Of a DNA stretch of 23,724 nucleotides, positions 6,272 through 14,959 are shown piece after piece. Each line of letters begins with the position of its first letter. Within the stretch, counting starts at the first letter, position 1. A model generated the notes under the pieces. That model did no database searches and was not told where the DNA came from. It worked only from the letters and a program-made list of their open reading frames with translations. This DNA is from an uncultured Clostridia bacterium (GTDB lineage: Bacteria > Bacillota > Clostridia > Christensenellales > Pumilibacteraceae): assembly GCA_947627075.1 (NCBI GenBank), contig CANQUR010000007.1, positions 1 through 23,724 on the forward strand, in the 5' to 3' direction. The translations under genes were made by a program, and so were the position numbers.

Positions 6272-9200
6272 TTATTTGTCGGTTCTTTTTTTGCGAAGGA
6301 GCACTGTCATGAGACAAGCGAGCATTACTGCTCCGAGCCCTATCATAAGACCCGTGCCGCCGCCGTTACCGGAGCCAAATGCCACCGTAGAGCAGCTTCC
6401 GCAGCCTTCCTTGCTGTCCGAACCGTTTTTGAGCGCTTCTATCCTTGCTTCGCACTCGACAAGCTTATCGAGCGCACTCTTGTATTCGGTGTCGAACGTA
6501 GTCTTGTTGTCGCCCGTAAGCTCATTGTATGCCTCGCGAGCCGCAATAACATCGTCCTCGTCGTCGAGAGTGATCTCGGACGGAAGCGGCAAGTTGTCGA
6601 TAAGATCTCTTACCGCGGAGGTCGCTTTGTCAACATCTCCGGCGAGCTTTTCGATCCTTGCCTCGCAAGCTTCGAGCACGTCAACGAGTCCTTCGGCTCT
6701 TACGAACGCCCTTTGCTCATCGCTACGGAGTCCGTTGAACCTCGTTCTCGCAACGCTTACGGTCGTCTGATCCGCAAGAGTGAGCTTGTCGGGAGCCGGC
6801 AACGAACGAATGTAGTTCATAAGTTCTTCGGTCGCGCTCTCTACAAGTTCGGCGGTAAGGAACACTTCGTCAAAGTAATTGCTCCATACAAAGCTGTCGA
6901 AGCCGTCTGCATTGGAAGGATATCCGATCATTATACCATACCATTGATTTATAAAGCCTTCGCCGAGATATGAGTCGTTTTGAAGCGGCATATTTTGACC
7001 TTGACTGTTCTGGATCTCGACGTCTACGTCGTCTTGAGCCTTGATACGTATCGGATTATACTTGAAGCCGTAATAATCGAACGTGTTGCTCGTGAACGTA
7101 AACGGCATATAGAAGTTGTCGTATACTTGCCAGAAATAAACGTCGTTGTATGTCGTTGTGAAAGACTCGGAATTTGCCTCGAGTTCGGGCGCGGTCAACG
7201 TCTTGAAGTTATAGAACTTGATAGATGACAAGTAGAATGCCGCGTGTCCTATCGTCCTTACCGAATCGGGTATATCTACCTTTACGAGATACTCGGTCGC
7301 ATAGAACGAATACGGGTCGATCCTGACCGTTCCGTCGAGGATCTCATAGCTCATTCCGCCCGTGTAATATGTCGGGAACGAAACAAGTTCGTAAGCGTCG
7401 TTGCCGAGATTCTTGTACAATACGCCGTCGCGTGCAAAGTAAGTCTTGTTCTCAAGGTCTACGTTGTACGAAGCCACGCGAGTCTCTGCAAATGCAGAGG
7501 ATGCAACATATTCGAGCGATTCGGGAAGCGTAACGTTGTTCAATGTGACTTGCGTACCCGTGAACGCGTTTTCGCCGATAGATCGAAGTCTGCCGCTGTC
7601 ATGTTGCGTCGAACTCGACGATACGAAATAGCCTACATCGGTAAGGTTACTGCAATACAAGAATGCATAGTCGCCTATCGTTTCGCAATTACGAAGATTT
7701 ACACTTGAGAGATTTACTTGGAATCCGAATGCATAAGCGCCTATTGTCTTTACCTTGGAAAGGTCTATACTGGTCAACACGCCGTTGCCCGTCAAAGCGC
7801 CGTTTTCGTCCTCAACGGAATCCATAAAGAATGCGTACTCACCTATGGTCTCCAATTGAGGTGCGTTTACTTTTTTGAGATTTGCGCAGTTTGCAAAAGC
7901 GTCATTGCCTATTTCCGTACATCTGTTGAGGGTTATCTCCGATATGCCCGTAAGCATAAATGCAGCTTCGCCAACAGACTTAACATAAATGAGTCCTTCT
8001 ACATTCGTAAGGTTCGTGCAACCGTAAAACATTTGATCCGGGATCCTATCTATATTAGAAGCGGTAGTGATCTTGAACGAAGTCAACGCTTCATTTTCCG
8101 CAAAGGCGAACGTTCCGATATCATTGACCTTACCCGGAAGCTCGACAGACTCGATAGCGGTCTGTGCGAACGCAAATCTGCCTATCGATGTAAGTTCGGA
8201 GCACTCATTCAAGTTGATGGTGGTAAGAGCCGTACATCCCGTAAAGAGCTGATCGGGGATCACATCGATTTCGGTGGGAAGAGTTACCGATTCGAGCAAC
8301 TCGCAGTCGAAGAAGGCAGCTATGCCTATCTCGTCGACATTCGAAAGGTCTATCGAGGTAAGATGTTTATGATCGCTGAATGCGCCTGAAGCTATTACCT
8401 TTACGTTCTCCAAGAGTTCCGAAGCGTCGGATACTTCCTTATTGCAAGGAACGTAAATCAACGTTTCGTAATCTTCGCTGTAGAGCACGCCGTCCTTTAC
8501 TGCGAAATTAGCGGTCTTTTTATCGTCATCCGTTTCTCCGTTCGAATCTACGATCTCGAACTTTTCAAGTTTGGAGCAGCCGACGAATGTAGACGGTTGA
8601 GCGTTAGTCTCGAATTGAGTTTCTACGCCGAGCTCATCAAGTAAGCAACCTTCGTCGATCTTGACTGTAGTAAGCTCTTCGCAATTGGTGAATACGCCGT
8701 TGCCCATGCTCTTGAGTCCCTTCGGCAAGGTCACTTCGGTAAGCTTGGTGCCATAGAATGCTTGATTTCCTATATATTCGCAAGACTTTTCGAATTTTAC
8801 GCTACTTAATGTGGAGTAGCCGAATGCGGCTTCACCCAAATATTTTACGGAGCCTTGGAAGGTGACCTTCTCTACGCTACTGTATATGAATGCAAGATCT
8901 TCTATTACACGATCGTCTGCGGTAAAGGTGATCTCCTTTAGCTCGCCGTTATACAACGGGATCGCTACCTCGTTGCCTGACTCATCCGTGCCGGCTTGTG
9001 TGTCGCCCACGAACATTTGAGTAGCAACTCTGCGCATCTTCATCGTGACGCTACCGATACCGGTGCCCACGAATGCGCCCATTCCGCCGGCGGTATTTTC
9101 GCCGAACGTAGCCTTTGCATAAGCCTCGTCGCCATCAAAGTAATCCTTAAGTTTTGCGCCTATGCCATAGAATGCAAGGTTGCCTGCCGTACGAAGTCCG

Positions 9201-12200
9201 GAGACATCGACGTCGTTCACAAAGCCCAAGCCGTAGAACGATATCTCACCTGCCACTCTGACCATCTTAAGGCTGAACGGATTATCCTCCAAAAGCATGA
9301 TTTCATTTTGCTTCGATACGTCATCGCCCAAGTCAACTATGTGGCTCTGTTTCATATCAACGCCGATATATCTTTGGAATACAAAGGCATACGGCTGTAC
9401 TTGTATGGGTTTAGCGCACTTTGTGAAGTCAACTATGGACAACACGGTCTCGGGACCTGCGCCGCCCGGAACGGTATATGCCGCAAATGCATAACCGTCA
9501 ATCTTTTCCAACGTATCGGGAAGTTCAACTCTTTCGAGCTTGGTCATGTATGCGCACGAAGCATAACCTATTGTAGTCAAATTATGCGGGAACTTGATCG
9601 AGAAGATATCATCACGACGATAGAATACATTGTTGCCTATCGTGTAGATGTTGATATTATCGGGTATTACGATCCTGCCCTCGACTTTGTTCTCCTTCTT
9701 GGGAGTAAGTCTGCCGAATTCGTCTACCTTTAATTTGCCGTTTTCATCTTTTTCGTAATTGTTAGGATCGGTGGGATCCTCGAAATCGTCGGGCGTACCA
9801 TGATAATCTTTAAGTTCGTTACCTTCTATTTCGAATTCGTCCAATACATAGAACGGGAATTCCGCCGCATATCTTGCCGAAGACGAAACATTGCCGTTTA
9901 TCTTTTCGTATATACGCACACGAACTGTTGCGGGATCGTAAGTCTCGGGCAATATCGAATAGTTCTTGTGATATACTATCTTGCCCGTCGCGTCGAGTTC
10001 ATAATATCCGTCGCTTGCGGTAACGGTCGCCTTGAACCTGCTGGTGGGATCGTTGGAGTCGTATTCGAGAGGTTCTACCGTAGCTGCAAGGCTGTTGCTT
10101 ACAGACCAAACTATCTCGTACTTTTCGGGATCGAACGGAACGTACCACGGATTGAGCTCGAACTCAACTACATATTTTTCGCCTGCGTTGAATACCTTTC
10201 CGCTTTCGGTGAAGTTTATGGTCTCAAGCTTTTGCGAAGATTGAACGCTGCTTACATTGATATTGTATGCCGCAGCTTCTTCCTTTGACAATACGTGAAC
10301 GGTTACCTCTCCGCCCTGTACGCTCGGGTTGCTGAGCGACTTGATGGTCACCGTAGAGGTGCCGCCTTTCAATGCGTATATTTCGCCCTTTTCGTTATCG
10401 AGTTGCAATACGGAAGAATCGCTAACGCCAAAGACGTAATCCTCTCTCCATACATTCGCGGGAGTGGTAACGACCGACCTCATAAGGTTGATCTTCTGTC
10501 CCTCGATGATGTTGAATTCTCTCATTCTTACGGGATCTCCGAGTCTGTCGGTCGCAACCTCATTGTTGGTCGAGGTCATGATGCTTACAGAGTCTGTCGA
10601 ACCCGATTTTCTGTAGTTTGTATAGTTACCGATATCTCCAAAGTATGCGTCGGACATTCTGGTCATGATATCGTAAAGGTCTATCTCGTAGAACGACTTG
10701 TTGAACGCATAGTCGAAAAGTTCTACTCGGAAGGTGGTAAGGTATGTGCTCAATTCGGGATGCGCCGAAACCTGCTCCGGATGCTGTATCCTGTAAAGCA
10801 ATCCGTCTTGGATCTGATCCCAATAATCGGTTATATCGAATTGCGTACGAGTGGTGGAATTGCGCTCGCCGTTGATGGGACGCATACCTTCTTCGCTGAA
10901 GCAAGTCACATACTTGTTATCCGTCTTGTCAAATGCGCTGAGACCAAAGCCCATAGCATAGTGGTTATCGGTAATGTCGAGATTGAGGATGTATGTCGCT
11001 ACGTCTTGATTGTTTCTGACGATATTAACCTCGGCATTGGATATAAACGGAGCTTCGGTGTCTACCCAGAAGTCGGAAGTCCAGTAATATCTGCGAACGT
11101 TGTTCGGATGAGTACTGTTGTATGCTTCATTGTCGGCTATTATCAAGTCTATATTTGCTTGGATGTCGTAAACGGGTCTGCCCATTTCCATGACAGTTTG
11201 ACCGTTCTCGTCCTTCTTGTAAATGGAATATTTCTCGGCGTTCCAATCGATAACGGGATAAATAGCCATATTATATCGAACGTTGTTCTGTACTCTCATA
11301 TCGCCGATATCGAGCTCGAGCCATGCGCCGCCGACACTGCCCGAACCGTTGGCTTTACGCGCGTTGCCGTACATGCCCTCTCGGATCACCTCGCCTGTAA
11401 GGGCGTCGGTTATCTGCCAGAACAGCTTCTTTGCGGGACGAAGGAATCCGCCCACACCGTACAAGCCGCACATACCGGAGTCGGTATCGAACGACATTGC
11501 GCACTTATCTGCGGTTGCGTCGGGAGTTTCGCTTTCGAACTCATCGGGAATGGTGAACGGGAATTGACCCATGCCGAGCGAATACTCTTGACCGTCTTGG
11601 ATAATCTTGCCCACCAACATAAGAGGACGCGCACCTGCATAGCGCTTATCGTCGTCGGGAATGGTGTCGTCGTTTTCATCCTTTGTGGTCTCGTATACGT
11701 CGTAGTCCATGATGGGAGCGTCCGACCAATCGCCATAGAATGCAAGATACGGAATGTTGAGGTCAAGACCTTCCTCATCCTCGTTTTCAAGACATACGAA
11801 ACCGTCTACATACATACCGTTTACAAATTGAGCGAGCCAATCGGTTGCGCCCTTTTTGAGCGTTATGGTATATGTGATCTTTATCGTTTCGCCGTGCGGT
11901 ACAGTTATGGTATCGCCTGCATTTACGACCGTTTCCTCATTTTCGCCTATTTTTATGGTTTGATCGTATTCGTCATTGAGTTTGAACACGTGGCTCATTT
12001 CGTTTACGGTCTTACCGTCGGTGGAAATGCCCTCGGTCATGACATAGCTCTTGAGTTGATATTTAGCATCGTAAGTTTCATCTACGTTACGCGCATAGAA
12101 GGACATCTTATAGACGCCGCTCTTATTCGGATCGTCAAAAAGTTCGATCTTGGTACGCTCTGCCTCTATCTTGTTGCCATCTTCGTCGGTAAGTTCTTTG

Positions 12201-14704
12201 CCATCCTTGTCCGTTTTATTTACGAACAAATATTGTCTTGCGGCTCTTGCTCTTTCGAGGTCGGCAAGACCTGCGCCTTGCTTACGCGGAGAATACGGAT
12301 TATCCTGCTCGTTGTGAGCTATGGTCGCCGTACTCATAAGGAGCTGATAAATTCTGCGCTCCATAAGGCTCGCATTTACCTTGTGAGTTTGTTCGTCGTA
12401 AATGCCGAACATCTTTGCCGTCGCATAGTCGTCTGCGGGATTTTGCAAATATTGACGCAAAATAAGCACGACGCCGGAAGTGTTCGGGCACGCCATTGAC
12501 GTACCGCTGAGTCTCGAATATGCGGTCTCGTCGCCGGGAATAGCCGAATAAATTTCGCCGCCGTGAGCGGTGATCTCCGGCTTGAGCACAAGGTTGGGCA
12601 ACGGTCCCCAGGACGAGAAGTCACTGATGAACGGACCTGCTTTATTTTCCTCGTTGATAACGAAGTAAGCCTTGCCCGACTTGTCCTTATCCTTTATATT
12701 GAATGCGGCGTCCATCGTTATGGAGCAGCAGGGGAAGCCGAGAATAGCGTCTCCTATCTGCATATGAAGCATACCTGCGGCATTATTGTAAACGACGCAA
12801 GCAATTGCTCCGGCAGCACGCGCATTCTTTATCTTATCTTCGAAGTTGATATCGCCACGTTTAACGAGCGCGATCTTATTTTGTAAATTCAAGCCCGTAA
12901 AGTCGGTGGTTTCGCCGACGCCGGGGATCGTAATATATTCTATCTTTATATTGCCCTTGTCATCCATCATCGAGTTTTTGACAGACGGACTGAGCTTATC
13001 CAAAGCCGCCTTAAGGTCATCGATGAAGTCGCAATATTCGCTACCCATGGTCGCAGCCTCGGCATAATATGCCGCGCCGTATTCGTTGCCCATAGCGTCG
13101 GTAGCAAGGATATATTGGGATTCTACACCGCTTATGGACGCAACGGTGAATGAAGCGTCATAAGATGCGGGACTACCTACCATACCGGAGTCGGGGTTGG
13201 AGGTAAGGTTAAGACCGTAATGAGAACCGAAGCCGGAACTGAACGAGTTGGAAGCGGCTACGACAAGCGAGATGCCCGTCCTTTCCACTGCTTGATATGC
13301 ATGGAATATGCTGTCCTTTGCGTCCGTTTCATCCTGGAAGCCGCAATCTGCGCCAAGGCTCATGTTTATGGCGTCTACGTCCAACGTTACGCAATCCTCG
13401 AGAGCCGCAAGCAAGAAGGAACTTTCCGCACCGGTCGTAAGGTGATCCGAGAATACCTTGAATATCGCAAGCTGTGCAGCGGGTGCAACACCGGTTATTC
13501 CCGTAACTTGCTTCTTGGACTTCTCGTCTATAATTTCCTCAAAGTCATCTTCGGTGAAGCCCGTTACGTAATTTCTTTTGCCGTAACTGCCATTTTCACC
13601 GCTTTCGAGCTCTTCCCATTGATAATATCTGATAGCTTTAGAGTCGCCGCTTAACTTCTTTTCCTCGCGAAGGAATATCTCGCCGGCTTCATGCCCGTTT
13701 TTGCTTGTCTTTAATCTGTAGGGGGTGTCGCTGTGTCCTGCGATAATGCCCGCTACGTGCGTGCCGTGAGAGTTCTCTATGCTCGAGCTTACTACCGGAT
13801 CGTTATCCGCATAGTCGAATGCGAAGGGGATCTTTGCATTATGATAAACGTCGTCTATGGTAAGAGACGTCGAAAGCAAATTCGCCGTAAGCGTCGAAAT
13901 GCCATGACTCGTTTCATTCAACTTGTTTTGTATGTAATCTTTTGTAAATCTCAAGGTTTCCTCTTTCTGTTGTTCCTCGAGACCGAAAAGCCAATAATTG
14001 GGGTCGAACGCTATATGCTCGAAATCTATACCTGTATCAAGGATACCCACTACCATGCCTTGACCCGCAAAGCCGTCGTCGATACTCTTGCTTGAATCGA
14101 AAATACCCGTTTCCAATGCGCTGACTTGGTTTTTGACCGCAGCTACAGCGTCCTGTGTTTCGGGAGCTTCGTATCTTTCGCTTATCAAAGTGTTGGTCAC
14201 GTTTGCCTTGTAAGCGATCTTATCTATTATTTCACGATCTCCGTATGTGATCTCCATCGAGAAACCGTTCATAACATTGACGTAATTATATTTCAGCTTT
14301 ACGTCCGCTTGACGTGCTATCTTATTAAAAACCGCATTTTGCTTTTTAATAAGCGCTTCGGCTGCCGCCCTTCCTTCGGGCGATTCGCGATATTCGGCAA
14401 AGCTTGCATAACCTTTTGTATCGGCATAATACGTATCGATAAGCGTATTTTCATCCATTTCCACGATAAGATCGATCTTTTCGCTTTTGCCGATGACCGG
14501 AGCATCGATGAGCTTGCTCGAATCGATTTTAGATTCGATGTCGCTGTCATAATGCCCTGCATGAATAGCCGAATTTGTCGAGACGATCGTACTGCTCATG
14601 TCTTTTCCGTCGAGCGATGTGACTGCCGCGGCAATACCCATCACGCCCACTAAAAGAAAAACCACAAGAGAAGCCAATCTGTTTCTTAAATTCCTTCTTT
14701 TCAT
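6272..14704 (-). CDS. Giant secreted subtilisin-family (S8) protease with PA, Ig-like and BspA leucine-rich repeat domains
   Basis: This is a 2810-residue cell-surface serine endopeptidase. A signal peptide covers about residues 1-30. The S8 domain carries an intact triad: Asp223 (ILDTGID), His313 (HGTHVAGI) and Ser736 (SGTSMACP). A protease-associated insert lies at about 590-690 (ALVKRGDINFEDKI). An Fn3-like region follows the catalytic domain at about 850-1005, as in lactocepin or C5a-peptidase proteases. A BIG2-type Ig-like domain is at about 1390-1475. BspA-type leucine-rich repeats span about 1670-2515 (recurring IGxxAF), interrupted by two DGVLY inserts. Two related helical repeats follow at about 2625-2765. 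The tail has GCGSC, a hydrophobic helix and RKKR, with no LPXTG. ATG 14704 has AGGAGG (14709-14714) four bases upstream. It stands alone under its own promoter. It probably degrades host or dietary proteins at the surface; the substrate is unknown. Confidence 0.93.
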   Translation of the reverse strand: MKRRNLRNRLASLVVFLLVGVMGIAAAVTSLDGKDMSSTIVSTNSAIHAGHYDSDIESKIDSSKLIDAPVIGKSEKIDLIVEMDENTLIDTYYADTKGYASFAEYRESPEGRAAAEALIKKQNAVFNKIARQADVKLKYNYVNVMNGFSMEITYGDREIIDKIAYKANVTNTLISERYEAPETQDAVAAVKNQVSALETGIFDSSKSIDDGFAGQGMVVGILDTGIDFEHIAFDPNYWLFGLEEQQKEETLRFTKDYIQNKLNETSHGISTLTANLLSTSLTIDDVYHNAKIPFAFDYADNDPVVSSSIENSHGTHVAGIIAGHSDTPYRLKTSKNGHEAGEIFLREEKKLSGDSKAIRYYQWEELESGENGSYGKRNYVTGFTEDDFEEIIDEKSKKQVTGITGVAPAAQLAIFKVFSDHLTTGAESSFLLAALEDCVTLDVDAINMSLGADCGFQDETDAKDSIFHAYQAVERTGISLVVAASNSFSSGFGSHYGLNLTSNPDSGMVGSPASYDASFTVASISGVESQYILATDAMGNEYGAAYYAEAATMGSEYCDFIDDLKAALDKLSPSVKNSMMDDKGNIKIEYITIPGVGETTDFTGLNLQNKIALVKRGDINFEDKIKNARAAGAIACVVYNNAAGMLHMQIGDAILGFPCCSITMDAAFNIKDKDKSGKAYFVINEENKAGPFISDFSSWGPLPNLVLKPEITAHGGEIYSAIPGDETAYSRLSGTSMACPNTSGVVLILRQYLQNPADDYATAKMFGIYDEQTHKVNASLMERRIYQLLMSTATIAHNEQDNPYSPRKQGAGLADLERARAARQYLFVNKTDKDGKELTDEDGNKIEAERTKIELFDDPNKSGVYKMSFYARNVDETYDAKYQLKSYVMTEGISTDGKTVNEMSHVFKLNDEYDQTIKIGENEETVVNAGDTITVPHGETIKITYTITLKKGATDWLAQFVNGMYVDGFVCLENEDEEGLDLNIPYLAFYGDWSDAPIMDYDVYETTKDENDDTIPDDDKRYAGARPLMLVGKIIQDGQEYSLGMGQFPFTIPDEFESETPDATADKCAMSFDTDSGMCGLYGVGGFLRPAKKLFWQITDALTGEVIREGMYGNARKANGSGSVGGAWLELDIGDMRVQNNVRYNMAIYPVIDWNAEKYSIYKKDENGQTVMEMGRPVYDIQANIDLIIADNEAYNSTHPNNVRRYYWTSDFWVDTEAPFISNAEVNIVRNNQDVATYILNLDITDNHYAMGFGLSAFDKTDNKYVTCFSEEGMRPINGERNSTTRTQFDITDYWDQIQDGLLYRIQHPEQVSAHPELSTYLTTFRVELFDYAFNKSFYEIDLYDIMTRMSDAYFGDIGNYTNYRKSGSTDSVSIMTSTNNEVATDRLGDPVRMREFNIIEGQKINLMRSVVTTPANVWREDYVFGVSDSSVLQLDNEKGEIYALKGGTSTVTIKSLSNPSVQGGEVTVHVLSKEEAAAYNINVSSVQSSQKLETINFTESGKVFNAGEKYVVEFELNPWYVPFDPEKYEIVWSVSNSLAATVEPLEYDSNDPTSRFKATVTASDGYYELDATGKIVYHKNYSILPETYDPATVRVRIYEKINGNVSSSARYAAEFPFYVLDEFEIEGNELKDYHGTPDDFEDPTDPNNYEKDENGKLKVDEFGRLTPKKENKVEGRIVIPDNINIYTIGNNVFYRRDDIFSIKFPHNLTTIGYASCAYMTKLERVELPDTLEKIDGYAFAAYTVPGGAGPETVLSIVDFTKCAKPIQVQPYAFVFQRYIGVDMKQSHIVDLGDDVSKQNEIMLLEDNPFSLKMVRVAGEISFYGLGFVNDVDVSGLRTAGNLAFYGIGAKLKDYFDGDEAYAKATFGENTAGGMGAFVGTGIGSVTMKMRRVATQMFVGDTQAGTDESGNEVAIPLYNGELKEITFTADDRVIEDLAFIYSSVEKVTFQGSVKYLGEAAFGYSTLSSVKFEKSCEYIGNQAFYGTKLTEVTLPKGLKSMGNGVFTNCEELTTVKIDEGCLLDELGVETQFETNAQPSTFVGCSKLEKFEIVDSNGETDDDKKTANFAVKDGVLYSEDYETLIYVPCNKEVSDASELLENVKVIASGAFSDHKHLTSIDLSNVDEIGIAAFFDCELLESVTLPTEIDVIPDQLFTGCTALTTINLNECSELTSIGRFAFAQTAIESVELPGKVNDIGTFAFAENEALTSFKITTASNIDRIPDQMFYGCTNLTNVEGLIYVKSVGEAAFMLTGISEITLNRCTEIGNDAFANCANLKKVNAPQLETIGEYAFFMDSVEDENGALTGNGVLTSIDLSKVKTIGAYAFGFQVNLSSVNLRNCETIGDYAFLYCSNLTDVGYFVSSSSTQHDSGRLRSIGENAFTGTQVTLNNVTLPESLEYVASSAFAETRVASYNVDLENKTYFARDGVLYKNLGNDAYELVSFPTYYTGGMSYEILDGTVRIDPYSFYATEYLVKVDIPDSVRTIGHAAFYLSSIKFYNFKTLTAPELEANSESFTTTYNDVYFWQVYDNFYMPFTFTSNTFDYYGFKYNPIRIKAQDDVDVEIQNSQGQNMPLQNDSYLGEGFINQWYGIMIGYPSNADGFDSFVWSNYFDEVFLTAELVESATEELMNYIRSLPAPDKLTLADQTTVSVARTRFNGLRSDEQRAFVRAEGLVDVLEACEARIEKLAGDVDKATSAVRDLIDNLPLPSEITLDDEDDVIAAREAYNELTGDNKTTFDTEYKSALDKLVECEARIEALKNGSDSKEGCGSCSTVAFGSGNGGGTGLMIGLGAVMLACLMTVLLRKKRTDK

Positions 14705-14739
14705 AGGTCCTCCTTGACTAATGAATTTTTTATAATGCT

Positions 14740-14764
14740 GTTTTTTCGTAAAGTTCGAAAAAAC
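14740..14764 (-). promoter_or_regulatory. Stem-loop in the 5' leader of the subtilase gene
   Basis: GTTTTTTCG (14740-14748) and its perfect complement (14756-14764) flank a 7-base loop, between the promoter and the ribosome binding site of the subtilase. The stem is mostly A-T, so it is either a modest mRNA leader hairpin or, as DNA, a 9-bp inverted repeat that could be a repressor site just downstream of the transcription start (about 14779). Nothing here distinguishes the two. Confidence 0.5.
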
Positions 14765-14785
14765 ATCTATAACCTCAGTGCAAAA

Positions 14786-14814
14786 ATTATATCATACGAT
14801 TATATATATTGCAA
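14786..14814 (-). promoter_or_regulatory. Sigma-A type promoter of the subtilase gene
   Basis: On the minus strand TTGCAA (14814-14809) and a perfect TATAAT (14791-14786) are exactly 17 bases apart, with TGA before the -10 providing an extended -10 (TGN). The predicted start is near 14779, giving a leader of about 75 bases. The 255-base gap from 14705 to 14959 also contains a 12-bp palindrome at 14857-14868. I see no convincing intrinsic terminator for the preceding glycogen operon in this gap. Confidence 0.83.
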
Positions 14815-14856
14815 GCGAAATTTTTCGATTATCTTTAATTTGTCCGATTTCGTCAC

Positions 14857-14868
14857 TTTGTCGACAAA
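14857..14868. promoter_or_regulatory. 12-bp perfect palindrome upstream of the subtilase promoter
   Basis: TTTGTCGACAAA lies about 43 bases upstream of the -35 element, a usual position for an activator or distal repressor site. A dimeric regulator is possible, but a 12-mer palindrome in AT-rich DNA can arise by chance and no known consensus is matched. Confidence 0.3.
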
Positions 14869-14959
14869 ATTAATACCGCAAAGATTATAAAAAATGAATA
14901 TGATGTCAATTTGTGAAAATCACGCATTTTTAGCGATCTTTGCTCGATTTTGGTCTGTT

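Noticed and set aside
10295..12499. A 734-codon open frame on the plus strand opposite the subtilase gene
   Set aside because: It is antisense to a well-supported gene, its protein resembles nothing and lacks domain motifs, and many similar long antisense frames occur opposite this gene. They result from its codon usage.
14905..14930. Catabolite-type operator or terminator after the hydrolase gene (GTGA-TTT-TCAC and small pairs)
   Set aside because: The arms are only four bases, the match to known operator consensus is poor, and there is no stable stem plus U-run, so neither a regulatory site nor a terminator can be supported.
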